Assembly: GCA_025084515.1 (NCBI GenBank)
Contig: JAJAGP010000341.1
Coordinates: 152,001-216,000 of the forward strand
Reading direction: 5' to 3'
From: Ancistrus triradiatus
Lineage: Eukaryota; Chordata; Actinopteri; Siluriformes; Loricariidae
Length of the DNA: 64,000 bases
Both the position numbers and the translations under genes were made by a program. Positions 48,601-60,054 of the stretch are shown here, piece after piece; the stretch's first letter is position 1, and the number at the start of each line of letters is the position of its first letter. The notes beneath the pieces were generated by a model. It saw only the letters and a program-made list of their open reading frames with translations. It searched no databases and was not told the DNA's origin.

Positions 48601-51600
48601 CACGTTTGTAAACTAGAACAGCCTTATTCATGGCTGACTGGCGTTAATCATGCTGCTGACGGACGTTTCGTGTTTGTTATTTTATTGTCATTTCTCAGAC
48701 ACCGGCTGTTGTCTGGATCCGGTCCCCAGTGCTGATTCTCTGTGCTTAATGGGAGTTGATGTTTGTTCAGTCTCAGCGAGCCTGTCTTGCTGAGTTAGGC
48801 CTCGACCTCTTGTCTTTTGAGTCGCAGAGACACCCCTTTGTTTTTCTTCCAATCTAAGTGGGCCCTGAGGTCGGCTCGTTGAGAGGGCAGCGAGGGTGGC
48901 CGTGAGAGTCCCGCGGTAAACACTCGTAAAGGTCCTCTCAGAGTCCCTCACAGCATAGCTTAACAGACTAGTCATTTAGATCGAGGGCTGATTATACTCG
49001 GGTCCTGCATGAGTAATGATGTAGATGGCGCTCGCAAAGTCAGCAGAACCACTCAGGTGGAAATAAACCCTTGTGGTTTCTGACTTTGGGAGTAGTTGTT
49101 ATTCGGAGGAATTCACGTGGCCCGTTAATTGCCATGGGGGCATGTTTTTAGTGACAATATCAAGTTCAGCTTGCCTGTCTCGACAAGCCTGGGTGCAATT
49201 GCTTGTGTTTTGGAGTTTGTCCCCCATTTCTTGCTATCGTTAATTCATTTCGAATCTCAAGATCTTGTTTGTGAGGATGCCTCATGTCATTAAATAACAG
49301 CCTTGACATCGTTAAATGTCATTAAATGCCAGCCTCCCTAATTCCGAGTGAGGGGGACGCATTTGTAAAGGCACTGGCTTGACAACACAAAAACAGAAAG
49401 ATAGAGATCAAGCTGCTAAGATGGAAAACAGATAGAGTGAGAGACAAAAAAAGATCTAACCAGATGAGGAACCATGATGGTAATGAGGCAAAACTTACCC
49501 AGACACTGTGGTGTTAGTGGTGGTTGTTGTGGGTTGTTACAGGGAAGGACGGAGGGGGTCGGGTTGAGGATGAGCGAGGGATGCAATCATACCTTTCCCT
49601 CTGGTCATTTCTCCTCCCAACCAATTTACGGAGCCATTTCCTCAGAAGGGGAAATTGACTGAGATAACCCCTGCTGCGATTTAAAAAATCCCAGCCCTAG
49701 AAGGAAATGGATAAAATCCACACCCAAAATAAAGTTGCAATAAATTTTTTTTTAAACTACTCCCATAAAGATAAAACTCTCCCCATTTTCGGTGAAAACC
49801 CCCATCCTCCCATCTTCAATATACCTCTAGCACAAAGCCTAAACATTCAGTCCAGGCTCATTGTGTTCTCTTCAAGATGAACTTCCCAAAACAGTGATTT
49901 GTATTAACCTCATGAATTACTGTAGCTTTTCAAACTGCGTCCACCCACAGAGTCTCCTGCTCCTGCTTATAATGGCTAAGGGCAGTTTATGGGTCCAGTA
50001 AACAACTTGAGAGACTCTTGTTAGTAAATACTGTTATCACTCCCAAATTCCTTTCTCTAAGGACAAATTACAGATATGTAAAGTCATGAATGATTACATA
50101 TACTGTATATTAGTTGGTGCCCTCATCAAGAGCTTCTTGCAGCTGAGCTGAGAATTTGAACGGTGCCTTAAAGAAACCGGGACTTGATCGGAGAACCTTC
50201 TGATCTTCTAGCTCTCAGTGTCCTTAAAATCTCTCCTATAAAATATACAGTCCCATCATCTGCCACGTATGTTACGTATGTCTTAACTGTGACTGATAGT
50301 AGATTGTTTTGGCTCCATTACAGGTATGGAAGAAGAGTCCAAATTCTGGAATGAAGATGCTCCCTCACGCTCAGGACACACTCATAGACAACCACAAAGG
50401 ATGGAAGAACCATCCGACGTCCTCCAAAAGCGATTTCTCAAACAGGCCACGATGTGGAGTGCCAGATTATCCTTCGCAAAAGCAAGGCATTAACTACCAA
50501 AACGAAGTCCAGAGCAGCAAGCGGTACAGGCCCAAACGCTTCGTTCTCTTCGGGGCACGCTGGGACAAGACTGACCTCACCTACAAGTAAGGAGTCTTTT
50601 TTATAAGCATTGTAGCTATATCTTAGTTGGTATACTTGCCAGTACGTAGATTTTTTGCATTTCTATAAAAAAGAAGACGCAAATGCGAACAAAACGCTCA
50701 CACTGTAGAACCCTGCTATTCTTATATACTGATATAGGAGGCTTTGTGTAGATGGTGTCAACTAGGGATAAAGAAGAGCTTTCACGATGAGTGACGAAAC
50801 GTTTCTCCAACAAAACCTTATGTCCAGATGAACAGATTCAACTTCTGGGATTTTCTTACCTGGATTATTGAGCATGCATCAAGACATCCTCAAAGTGCAT
50901 TCAGTCATTCAAGGAATGTGTGGACGGCCACGTACCCAGCGCTCCAAGTACCCAGCGTCCTTATTAACGTTACGCCTTTTCAGACCCAGCATGTATTACT
51001 GCGTGTGAACGGTTAATTTATTTCATGTCTGAGGGTGGAAACATGAAACGTCCGATTTACAAGCCGCCAATCGGAGGAACGCTTTGATACGCGGCGTGTT
51101 ATAGCAGTACAGAATGTTACTTCTAATTCAGGGCCCCACACAGATCACACAGATAATAAGCCTACAGCTACACTAGAGGTATTTATATGTAAAGGATCCT
51201 CATCACAGAACGCCTGGATTATTGATGGGATTCTCAGTGTAAGTGATAATTCCTAGCTTGTCAGAGTATCGTGTGGGAAAAGAGCCTCGGCTGTTTTCCT
51301 GTGTCATATCAGAAACATCCAGTTTTTTTTTTCCAGGCCACCCAGGATCAAGGTGTTTCGTCTGGGTGTTTGTGATCACACGGTCCAAGGTCTCAGACAG
51401 TCTTGATGTCTTCACTATGTCTTTATCTGTTTTGAAGTGCAACTAATTTCATACCATCTTAAACAAATGGTTTAAGTGCAGCAGCAGGCAGGAGGTCAGG
51501 ATGGCACCAAACATCCTGCTATGATGTTAACTGTACCGAGAATCAAAGATCGTTTATTATGGTCTAGGCTGGTAGTTTAAATGTGTGCATTTAAGAGCAA

Positions 51601-54600
51601 TCCTGAGCGTGGACTGGTGTTGCTTGAGGTGTTAAGCAAGTTGAAGCACTTACCTTTGTGCTTGAGAGAATCCTCGAGAATGCTTTTTACTATTAAAAGA
51701 GTGCCTGAGCTCCCCAAGGACAGGATATGGAACGGTCATCCAAGAATACAGACTGAGACGAAGGACAGAGACTGAAGTGATCAGGCATCTGAATGGCACC
51801 CCAATCACATAAGGCCAGACACCTGTATTATACAGACAAAAGTATTGGGACACCCACACATCCCACCTACAGGAGCTTTTATGCCGTCCCATTCTAAATC
51901 CATAGGCTTTCGTATGGAGTGGGTCCCCCTTTGCAGCTATAACAGCTTCCACTCTTCTGCGAAAGCTTTCTACGAGATTTTGGACTACTTGCATGGGACT
52001 TTTTGCCCATTCATCCAGGAGAGCATTTGTGAGATTATATAGTGACAGATGTAAGAATATGACGTCCAGCTTTGTTCTCTTCACCTTTACCGGTGAACAG
52101 GTTGGCTCTGGTTGGACCTGGTTTCACAGTTGGTGGAACGAACATAATATTAACCCCTTTAAAATATCACTCATGAATGCTGTGATCATTATTGGGAGAG
52201 CTCAGATCTCACCCCGTGGGCTCTGTCACAGCCATTCCAGCACGTCCTGGATCATTCGTTGAGTCTTAAAGAGGCGTTCCTTCAAGCCGACTTGAATTTC
52301 ATCACCTTTTCGAAAGCTTTGTTATTGATGGCTTGACCCCTACCTCAGGCTTTCTTCCTAAAGAGCTCATGTTTTGATAAGCTCTTCTCCTCGCTCTCAG
52401 TTAACGCAGGCCTTCTCACCCTGTATGTTGATGGCCACCGGGTCACGACTCTGGCAGTTGTAACAGTGGAGATCTTACGTTTCCCAGTTTCCCACTCAGC
52501 AGGAGACGCTGTGTGTGCAATGGAGCCGGCGCTGATTAAAAACACCCCCATGTTTATGGCCGGCCGATGGAAGTGTGACCCATAAATCTTTCGTTGCCCC
52601 CCATTCAGCTTAAGAACTTGATACTCTAGGCTCTGTTCTGTCTCTTTCATAAATGCTGAAGGCAGGGAGGCAAGCGGTGTGCTGCTTCATCACATTCTTG
52701 AGGATTAAGAGAAACAAAAATACACAACAAAACAAGGCACAGTAAGGGTCCTTAATTCTGCTTTAACTGATATTTTGGGAGTCTGCGTTGTATCGTTGTG
52801 ACATAATGACTACTGTCTCCGTGAGGTTGTTTTTGAAGCCATTTGCACAGCCCCTCTTGACCAACAGTTAATTATGCACTCCCAAAAGTGGGTCAGATTC
52901 TTTTAGTCATGGATCCTACACAGGGACTTCTGAACTGCAAAGATTTAAGAATCAGAGTTGAGGACATCTATCCCACAGAGAAGAGAGGCCCCCAGTCTAA
53001 TGAGCTTGGCGGCAGCCATGCATTTTCATTGACTTTCTGGCACTGTGCCCGATAGAGAAGGTATGGGGTCAGTATGGTGTTACAGGAAAACTGTTCCAAT
53101 AGTTCCTCTGACGCCTAGATGTGAGGGTTCTAGGATCAGATGAGACAAAAACAGAGCATTTTGCTCTTTAGTATATTGGAGCATCTACAGTGTTATGGGG
53201 CTGATTTTCCTCCAGTGGTGGTGGGGACCTTGTTAGGATGCAAACCACCACAAACAGGAGATTTTAATGGAAATCTGGCCTCCTGTACCAATAAGGTACA
53301 TCTGGGTCGTGGGTTATTTGAGTTAGGTGAAAAGACAATTTATACAGAACAATGACGTTTGCAACCAGTATGGAGTGAGGTGCGCTTTATAAAAGCATCT
53401 CATCATCTCAACATTGTTCTGCTGAATTGTGAAGAGACGGTAGTGTTCAGTTTTCAATAAATATACTTAAGTTGTAGACCGGTAATAGTTTTTCTTTGGA
53501 AAGCAAGATAAAAATACATTTAGGCTATTTAACGTGCACAGTATTTGTCATTTTTCTCATTTGTTGGTTTTGATTTCAGCCACATGTTCACTGCGGTGTA
53601 TCCCTACTAAAGAGGAGAGTGCACAAGAGAGTATCCCGAAACCTTAAGTGTCTGTAGAGGCTCTGTACTGAGGAGCGTTTTGAAGTCCGCAAGGTTTTGT
53701 TTCTCATTTGCCTGGCAGTCTACAGATGTGGCTAACGGGGATTAGATTGAAAAAACCTGTAGTGTTACTTCATGCCTGACTTAAGTCAAAGTCGAGGAAC
53801 AGTATTACTTTCACACACACGGTGTTAAGGCGTTAGAACTCAAAGAGCTGGACCAGCATTACAGCAGAAACGGCTCTTTGATGCTCAGCTTCTCCCACTT
53901 TCCCGTTGCACCTGTGTAGACTGCAGAGGCCCCCAACCATAAAACATTCAGGCCTCAACACGGCTTCGGAGTATCTTCGGTCCGACCCTCATTGCTTATT
54001 ACAGGATGAAGGGTGCCTGGAATGAAAGCTACACAGCATCGGAAACCTAAACACAACACCGTGGGTCAGGTGCAACCACACATTAACAATCACACACACT
54101 GTAGAAACAGCATATAAACACAAACAATGGAATATTAACATAAATAAACACCTCTCTGGCTGCACACAACCAAGGGAGAATGAGTCCACTTGAAGGAACA
54201 CAAATTAAGGACCAGGGACTCAGTAGTGGCAGTTTGGCACTGCTGGGACTTTAACCATGGACCTTTTGGTCCACAGTCCATATCGATGATTGATGTGACT
54301 AATATTTTTATAGTGCCTGGCCTGAAAGCTAAGAAATGTTGTTAACCTACTGTTACAAAGCTTCTGCCCAACACTGTGCACTCATGCTTTTTGTATTGTC
54401 ATAATTACAGACTTTGTGTACTAATGCGCTGCTTTTCTTAGATCATCAGCAAACCTGGTATATTTGCCAACTTTCTGTTGTAAAACAACCATAATGGCAC
54501 CATTTGTCGGTTAGAGAATGGCGCTCAAGCCTTTCCTCTGCTACAATCAAATGAATAGAGTTCGATGCTCTCATCACGGGGAACAACTCTCAGACCTGCA

Positions 54601-57600
54601 TCTTGGATTGGCAGTAATTCCGACAAACAGAGTGCACGCTGCGGTGCAAAGGCGAGGATTGAGCCTGTGCGTTGGAGTTACACAAAGACACAATACTGTT
54701 AAGACCGACGCTTGTACAGTCAGGCCCTGATGTACTAAAATCCTGAACAAACAGCGGTAATTTGCTCGAGCAGTCTCAGAGATGATGCGCTGTGGTTAAT
54801 GGGTGTGCTGGGGGTGATTTTCGGAGGGTAATTGTGAAAATGACACCTTGGAAGAGGAACGCACAAAAACATTTATTTTGTAGGAAGAAGCAGGACATGA
54901 ATATTGTGGATAAGGTTAGACCAGAAACCAGATTATGCTGGTGCTACCTTTGCTGCTACAACAGCCTTTGTCCTTCTAAAAGGGATTCCCACTAGATTTT
55001 GGAACATGACTGTGAGGTCAGCTTTTGTTAGACAATAAGCCTCGGCTCACGTTTGGCATTCCAGTGCATTTTCAAGGTGCCTGATGGAGCTGAGAGCCGT
55101 GAAAGCCAGCCAAGTTATCAATCAAAGTCGGTCTTTGATTAAGGACAGCAGGGCAGAAAGTTGCTGAACTGACTTGCTGGAAGCAGAAGCCGTGTCATAT
55201 TGAAAGTCACCAGGGTATCAGTTCAACCCATTCAACTGCCACTGTTTGTCTATGGAGAATCTGCTGTATTGGAAGGGGTGTCCACAAACTTTTGTCTATA
55301 TAGTGTATATTACTATAGACGAGGCTTATGAGAACAAGTCTCCATTCGCGATCGCTCATTCCCTTCCTCCAGGGATTTATCAAGTAATGAAACGGTCTGA
55401 GGCAATGAAAGACGTGTTGGCTGATATGCCCATTAAGCAGCGCGAGGACAAGCTACGTATTGTTGGCATGTCACGCACATCCTCGCCGATGTGTCAAATC
55501 CTTCAGGGTCTGTGTCTTCTGAGCGCACAGATTAGCCAAAGGCACGGTTCACAAGTCACGCCCTGGCACGGTGGCAAACGCCTCCATGTGAGGGACTACG
55601 ACTGGAAAAATCCTAAACAGGACTCCTGTGTGCGTAGGTGGTCTATAACGAACTTGTGTTTGTGCGTCAGGATCCTACGGCCGCCCTGGCAGGTGAATTT
55701 GGAGAAACTGCGCGAGGTGTTCAAGGAGGCGCTCCGGGTCTGGAGCGACGTCACCCCTCTGACCTTCACCGAGGTCACCAGTGGCCGAGCTGACATCAAC
55801 ATCGACTTCACCAGGTAAAACCCACACCTGCACATGACAGACGTTAGGGATTTCCAGACTAGGTGGATCTGAGGTTTTTGGAGTTCCCCAGAGTCTCGCG
55901 ACATGAACCAGCCGGTCGACTGATGTTTCATCAGGATTACCCTTCATTAACATTTGCTTAAGTAAACGGTCCGATGAATAGGAAATTTACGACGGCATGC
56001 CACTTTAAACAGAGTCAGTCAGGCTAGACGTGTTTCCTTTTTAAGCTTTACAACGCTATTCATAGAACTTACACAGATAACTTCACTTCAATACTCGCCC
56101 ACGGGTTTAGATACATTCACAAGATAGCTCATATTTAGAAATGGAACTACAGTACTGTGCCAAAGTCTTAGGCCACCATTAGCGTAGCTCTACCATTGTT
56201 TTAGTCTCTTTATCAGGATTCAACCAAAAAATACATGACATTTGTATGCAGTGTTAACAAACTGAAAATAAATCAGAAGAAAACTTCTATAGGCTAAAGT
56301 GGTAATTATTTAGCGTGGCCTCTCCTTGTGCAACAGCAGCATGTGGCAGCTTCATCAGCATCAGTTCTACAGTCTTAAGAAGCTTGATCAGGAAGGGTAA
56401 CAGCCAAGAAACCACTCTTTCAGAAGGGGAACAGGGTGAACACTTAAAATACGCTAAAGGTCACAAAGATTGGAATAGAAATCAGTGGATTTTTTGTATT
56501 TTAAATGTTATATATGGTCATTAAAGCTTTGCTAGAACAACAAATCTAATGGTGGCCTAATACTTTTGCACAGTACTGTACAGTACAGTTACAGCACGCA
56601 ACAGATGCACCTATCCAGAGCTACTTACAATAGAGCCAAGTGGTGAAAGGGCATTGGCAGAACCTTTCCAAAACTGCTCAATCCAATTCCTGTCACAAGA
56701 AACCATGACATAACTGCAGTCCATGTAGAGCCCCCTTAATTTTTTTGTCCAGAAGCTTGTCCACAATGTTCTGTCTCATAGACACCAGCAATTTCTGAAG
56801 TCCAGCTACATTCGGTGTTAAATAAACCGGCAAATCAGAGGTTCCCTGGTTCATTACTAACTGATGGTACCTTCCCAAAATGAACAATCATCAACTTTTT
56901 GATGGTTTGTTACAATTTGCATGTAATAAACATTAATACAGAACCTCATCCAAAGAGTCCACAATGTTTTTTGTCATAAGTATCAGCAATTGTTAAAGTC
57001 TAGCTACACTCAGTGTTAAAAAATACAGTTTTGCATGTAATAAACAGGTCATATTTTAAGTTCCTCGCAGCAGTTGTCTTAACAGGGCTTCCCAATCTTT
57101 GGCTCAATGGTGAGGGCTTACCTCTACACACCTGTCAGGTGTTGTGTTTTTTTTTTTTAACCAGGTGTTTCTGTTGTGTTATGCCATGCACACAGAGAAT
57201 CCAGACTAATCCCACTGTCTCTAACCTTTCCCTTTCTTTGAAACACCGGCACTAACGTTACAGAGCAGGACTTGTTTCTGCTAGGGTTTATTAGCGCTGG
57301 GTGCCTTTGAGGGACAGTTTTATAAAGCCCTTGTTTTCCAATATCCTCCTACAAGGCAGCCCTATAAAAACATAGTTCTGTAAATGTAACCCTTTCGTTT
57401 CTGGTATAAAACTCACTGACACTAAGCTGCAAACAAGCCACGACGCTCGGGCTGCAGACGATTTGTTGTGACTCGCTTTCTCTCAGCGCTGACAACAATC
57501 TCTTTTGTCAAGCAGCAGAATAAAAACTTAATGGTGCTCGCTACTAAAAGTATTTCTCATGCCCAAGCCTGTTGGGCTAAATCAGACATCATTTATATGA

Positions 57601-60054
57601 TTTTAAAAAAATTACTTTCGGGCGTCGGTCCATGTTTGCCGTGGCATTGTGAATAAACTTGAACACGCATGATTCAGTGTGCAAATCAGCCACTTCTGGA
57701 CAAGCTCCAGCTCTTTAACCACTTTCCCTAAATCGCTGGAGCGCTAAGATTATCTCGTCAGCATTCAAAGCGAATAGCTTTGCGCTAAAACGCCGGGATC
57801 GGGTGTCGAGTTTCTTTTTTTAGGTGACATTTTTTAGGGAAGGCCTTCATAAAAGATCTTTCAGCGCTGACCTCGTGTGCTCTCAGTGATATCTTTTACA
57901 TCTTGATTGAAGCCGGGCTTTACAATAAGGAGAACATAATGCCTTTATTGTCCTCAATGTGACCTTCAGGTACCAGCACGGAGACAACCTGCCGTTCGAT
58001 GGTCCCGGAGGAATCTTGGCCCATGCTTTCTTTCCAAAAACCTACCGCGAGGGAGACATCCACTTCGATTATGATGAGTTTTGGACGTTGGGCAACAGCA
58101 TGGGTGAGGTTGTGTCGGATCAGAAGTGCCTCTGGGAGCGTTAACAGACTTTACATGCACTTGATAATCCGATTTTGTCAGCAATCAGATCAACGTGCAA
58201 GGGAATAATCCGATATGGGTTTACATGACTCGGATAAGAATGAGATCTCTACTTTCCAACCAGTCAATGATCTCACTTCAAACTTCAATATTAAAAAATA
58301 AAATCCTTCAATTTCTCAAGGCCATACGGCATTTGAGTCTGCACAAAGGGTTGTTCTGGGGTTGCCAGATCCCTCGAGTTTCAAAAACCAACCAGGTCAA
58401 GGTCAATCTCAAAGCTAGCGACCTGGCAATCGTGTTACACTCTCGTGTTACGTTTGCGTGCATGCGCAGACTGAGAAAACAGATTGTACTATGGGTTTAC
58501 ATGCTCTGAGAAATCTGATGACTGAGGTAAAATCCAGCTCTCTTTATGATTTCTTAATCTGGATTCCTAGATCAGACTATCTGTTTACATGACTGTTTAC
58601 ATCTGACTATAATCGATGTTAAACAGTGCCAAAGAGGGTACAGCACAGGACCCGATTTAAAACATAAGGCAGGCTCGCTTGCCCTTGAGTATGTCACAGA
58701 CCTGGAATGTTTAGTGACAGAAAATACCCATGTCTTCTGCAGGCACCGACCTGCTTCAGGTGGCTGCCCATGAGTTTGGTCACGTTCTGGGCCTGCACCA
58801 CTCCTTGGCTCCTGGGGCCATAATGTCACCCTTCTACAGCTTCTCCTACCCGCTAGAACTGAGCGAGGACGACAAGAGGGGCATCCAGTACCTCTACGGG
58901 ACCAAGCCTGTAAAAGAGAGGGAGCAGGAGCAACAGACAAGACAGCCTGAAACAACAGAGACCAATGAAATCGAGAGGACGACGGTCAGAGCTACAGGTT
59001 TCTTATTGTAAACGCAGGGCTCTGAGGCATCACTCCTATCCCAAACAAACTGACCTCTCTGCTTCCCTTTGCAGCCGAACGAGTGTTACACGGATTTCAG
59101 CGCCGTGTCTATGATCCGCGGCGAGCTGTTCTTCTTCAAATCGGGCTACGTGTGGCGCATCAGGAACGGACGACTGCAGCCTGGCTATCCTGCCCAAGCC
59201 TCCCGACACTGGGGAGGAATCCCAGATAATATCGACGCTGCCTTTGAGGACAAATCTGGAAACATCTGGTTCTTCCAAGGTAAGGGAGATCTGAGATTGC
59301 ATGCACATCATGGTGGTGACATGTTTTTTTTATCCATTGAGTGGGTTAAATAACGTCAAATAATACAAATAAGGGTAAATACAAAATTCAAGACGTAAAA
59401 TGCAACCTAGTCTACATAAGAAAACAATGAAGATGTTCTTAAGAAAGTCTTTAGGAAATAATACATTTTTAAAGAAGATATCTAGTGAACTTTTTATTGT
59501 TTGTCTTAAGAAAGCTTTCGTGAATCCAGCCCATGACTTGATTGAAAGTGGTTCTCATTCTAGCTCTTCATTCTTGCCTCTTTAGGTCAGAATTACTGGG
59601 TGTTTGATGCTGAGAGGCAGATTACAGGACCGGACTCGGTGCAGAAACTGGGTCTCTCAGTCACGGACATCCAGGCAGCCCTGACGTGGGGTGAGGACAA
59701 AGCCCAAAAGATCTACTTCTTTAAGGGAGGGAAGTATTGGCGTTTTAACCCAGAGGAAAATCGGGTGGAATGGAGCCATGCTCGCAGCATGGCGGACTGG
59801 AGGGGGATCCCAAAAGACATCGACGCTGCTTTTCTGGATCGCTACGGTAAGATTTTGGAAAATATATAAATTTTTTATCTGAACATAGTGTTTGCACATT
59901 AACCAGGATCTCTTCTTTTGCTGCAGGCTACGCCCACTTTCTGAGAGGAAGGCAGTACTGGAAGTTTGACCCGGTCGAGGTCAAGGCGCTCGAGGGATAC
60001 CCGCGCTACATTGGCATGGACTTCTTCGGCTGCCCTGCGTCCATGTATCAGTAG
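39514..60054 (+). CDS. mmp11: Matrix metalloproteinase-11 (stromelysin-3), complete, eight exons
   Basis: A secreted zinc endopeptidase of the extracellular matrix that is activated by furin inside the secretory pathway. The exons 39514-39612, 50324-50586, 55671-55814, 57970-58103, 58743-58984, 59075-59279, 59586-59846 and 59927-60054 join in phase to 491 residues (human about 488). Order: signal peptide 1-17; cysteine switch PRCGVPD 75-81 (Cys77); furin site RPKR 102-105; catalytic domain from 106 with YQHGDNLPFDGPGGILAHAF, the zinc site HEFGHVLGLHH (His223, Glu224, His227, His233) and Met-turn AIMSPFY (Met241); a linker; a four-bladed hemopexin domain closed by Cys298 and Cys485. The intracellular furin site and the VWSDVTPLTFTEV and GTDLLQVAAHEFGH wording point to MMP11 rather than MMP28 or the membrane types. 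Zebrafish has a and b copies; I cannot tell which this is. No damage seen. Confidence 0.95.
40515..40720 (+). mobile_element. SINE-type repeat in mmp11 intron 1
   Basis: GGTGCCTCAGTGCTAAGAGC is a tRNA-like head, followed by a body with CATGTCCATGGTGTACCTC. B box weak. Confidence 0.4.
42666..44203 (+). mobile_element. Tc1-like DNA transposon, near full length, in mmp11 intron 1
   Basis: 1,538 bases. Ends TAGTGGGGAAAAAAAGGTAT and TACTTTTTTACCCCACTG, flanked by TA on both sides (42664-42665, 44204-44205). It is the parent type of the deleted copy at 14501. The interior carries a broken transposase gene. Confidence 0.92.
43017..43988 (+). pseudogene. Tc1 transposase pseudogene
   Basis: Begins MAKTKELSKDTRKKIVDLHQ with the helix-turn-helix IGKQVGVNKSTVGAIV. 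Frameshifts near 43150-43170, 43365 and 43460 split the frame. The catalytic residues are still readable: Asp in WSDETKIELFG (about 43436), Asp in HDNDPKHTA and Glu in SPDLNSIENLW. The last frame, 43461-43988, runs to YVIKY and a stop. Full-length members are about 340 residues. Confidence 0.9.
44275..44525. repeat. Tigger/pogo-like remnant
   Basis: GCGATTTGTCAGAACGTATC and CCCATCG near the right end closely resemble the reversed terminal sequence of vertebrate Tigger elements (from memory). The body is shared with 38615-38840. Confidence 0.45.
45855..46235. repeat. Interspersed repeat, paralogous to 58140-58625
   Basis: GAGAAATCTGATTACTGATA and AAATACAGCTCTCCTTA match GAGAAATCTGATGACTGAGG and AAATCCAGCTCTCTTTA in intron 4. 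An (ATT)n run lies at 46043-46059. Confidence 0.55.
47622..48410 (+). mobile_element. Tc1/mariner-type transposon, 3'-truncated, with nested SINE
   Basis: The left end CAACCCCAAATTTGGATGGT leads into a transposase start MGRGSPVCQQMCEKVIEMFK then NNVPQRKMGRDF (from 47877). Coding homology resumes after the SINE (NSGGISV, then a RRHCIENHHSS-like stretch) and stops near 48410 before the catalytic domain. Confidence 0.75.
48017..48208 (+). mobile_element. tRNA-derived SINE, well preserved
   Basis: A box TAGCCTAGTGGTTAAGG, B box GGTTCAAATCCC, then CCAAGCTGCCACTGTTGGGT, TTGCTTGGATTGTAAGACTG and the tail CGCTCTGGATAAGGGC with (ATGTAA)n. It interrupts the transposase frame of the element at 47622. 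Confidence 0.9.
48411..50323. other. 3' part of mmp11 intron 1, no gene seen
   Basis: Less AT-rich around 48690-48960 with no splice-consistent exon. Possibly non-coding regulatory DNA, which I cannot test without a comparison. Confidence 0.35.
50324..50586 (+). CDS. mmp11: mmp11 exon 2 (propeptide, cysteine switch, furin site)
   Basis: Acceptor ATTACAG, donor GTAAGG, 87 codons plus two bases. It holds PRCGVPD, whose cysteine keeps the zymogen latent, and KRYRPKR before FVLFGARWDKTDLTY, the start of the mature enzyme. Confidence 0.95.
51826..52035. mobile_element. Mariner-like fragment in mmp11 intron 2
   Basis: ACAAAAGTATTGGGACACCC at the left, then TTGCAGCTATAACAGCTTCC and TCTTCTGCGAAAGCTTTC, as in a common fish mariner terminal region. 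Right end missing. Confidence 0.75.
54925..55308. mobile_element. Mariner-like fragment in mmp11 intron 2
   Basis: The right end GGTGTCCACAAACTTTTGTC then TATATAGTG is the terminal repeat. The left part (CTTTGCTGCTACAACAGCCT) matches the subterminal region seen at 35556 and 51826. No transposase. Confidence 0.65.
55671..55814 (+). CDS. mmp11: mmp11 exon 3 (catalytic domain)
   Basis: Acceptor GCGTCAG, donor GTAAAA. It encodes ILRPPWQVNLEKLREVFK and then ALRVWSDVTPLTFTEV, ending DINIDFT. The reading frame stays open for 425 bases upstream of the acceptor, which is accidental. Confidence 0.95.
56150..56578 (-). mobile_element. Tc1/mariner MITE, complete, in mmp11 intron 3
   Basis: 429 bases from CAGTACTGTGCCAAAGTCTT to ACTTTTGCACAGTACTG, flanked by TA (56148-56149, 56579-56580). 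The interior runs opposite to the copy at 14047 (CTTCTATAGGCTAAAGTGGT here, its reverse there). Confidence 0.85.
57970..58103 (+). CDS. mmp11: mmp11 exon 4 (structural zinc and calcium sites)
   Basis: Acceptor CTTCAG, donor GTGAGG, 44 whole codons. It encodes HGDNLPFDGPGGILAHAFF and GDIHFDYDEFW, the histidines and aspartates that hold the structural zinc and calcium in MMPs. Confidence 0.95.
58140..58625. repeat. MITE-like repeat filling mmp11 intron 4
   Basis: Repeated TTTACATG words (TTTACATGCACTTGATAATC, GGGTTTACATGACTCGGATA, GTTTACATGCTCTGAGAAAT) with inverted ATCCGATT motifs; paralogous to 45855-46235. It makes up most of the 639-base intron. Confidence 0.6.
58743..58984 (+). CDS. mmp11: mmp11 exon 5 (catalytic zinc site and linker)
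   Basis: Acceptor CTGCAG, donor GTCAGA, 80 whole codons. It carries HEFGHVLGLHH, the Met-turn and the GIQYLYG end of the catalytic domain, then a glutamine/glutamate-rich linker. Confidence 0.95.
59075..59279 (+). CDS. mmp11: mmp11 exon 6 (hemopexin blade 1-2)
   Basis: Acceptor TTGCAG after a 90-base intron; donor GTAAGG. It encodes NECYTDFSAVSMIRGELFFF and DNIDAAFEDKSGNIWFFQ, typical hemopexin repeats, with the first disulfide cysteine (Cys298). Confidence 0.95.
59410..59532. mobile_element. MITE end in mmp11 intron 6
   Basis: GATGTTCTTAAGAAAGTCTT and CTTAAGAAAGCTTTCGTGAA then TCCAGCCC look like the terminus of a fish Harbinger-style MITE. It lies about 50 bases upstream of the exon 7 acceptor. 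Confidence 0.5.
59586..59846 (+). CDS. mmp11: mmp11 exon 7 (hemopexin blades 2-4)
   Basis: Acceptor CTTTAG, donor GTAAGA, 86 whole codons. It includes KIYFFKGGKYWRFNPEENRV and DWRGIPKDIDAAFLDRYG. Confidence 0.95.
59927..60054 (+). CDS. mmp11: mmp11 exon 8 (C-terminus)
   Basis: Acceptor CTGCAG; 41 codons and TAG. It encodes YAHFLRGRQYWKFDPVEVKA, then the closing FFGC with Cys485 and a short tail SMYQ. Confidence 0.95.

Noticed and set aside
48688..48975. 95-codon minus-strand open frame
   Set aside because: Inside mmp11 intron 1, no recognised domain and no splice-consistent extension.
55246..55670. Separate small gene upstream of mmp11 exon 3
   Set aside because: The frame merely runs through intron 2; the part upstream of the acceptor starts in a mariner terminus and has no protein-like motif. 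The splice phases of mmp11 require the acceptor at 55670.
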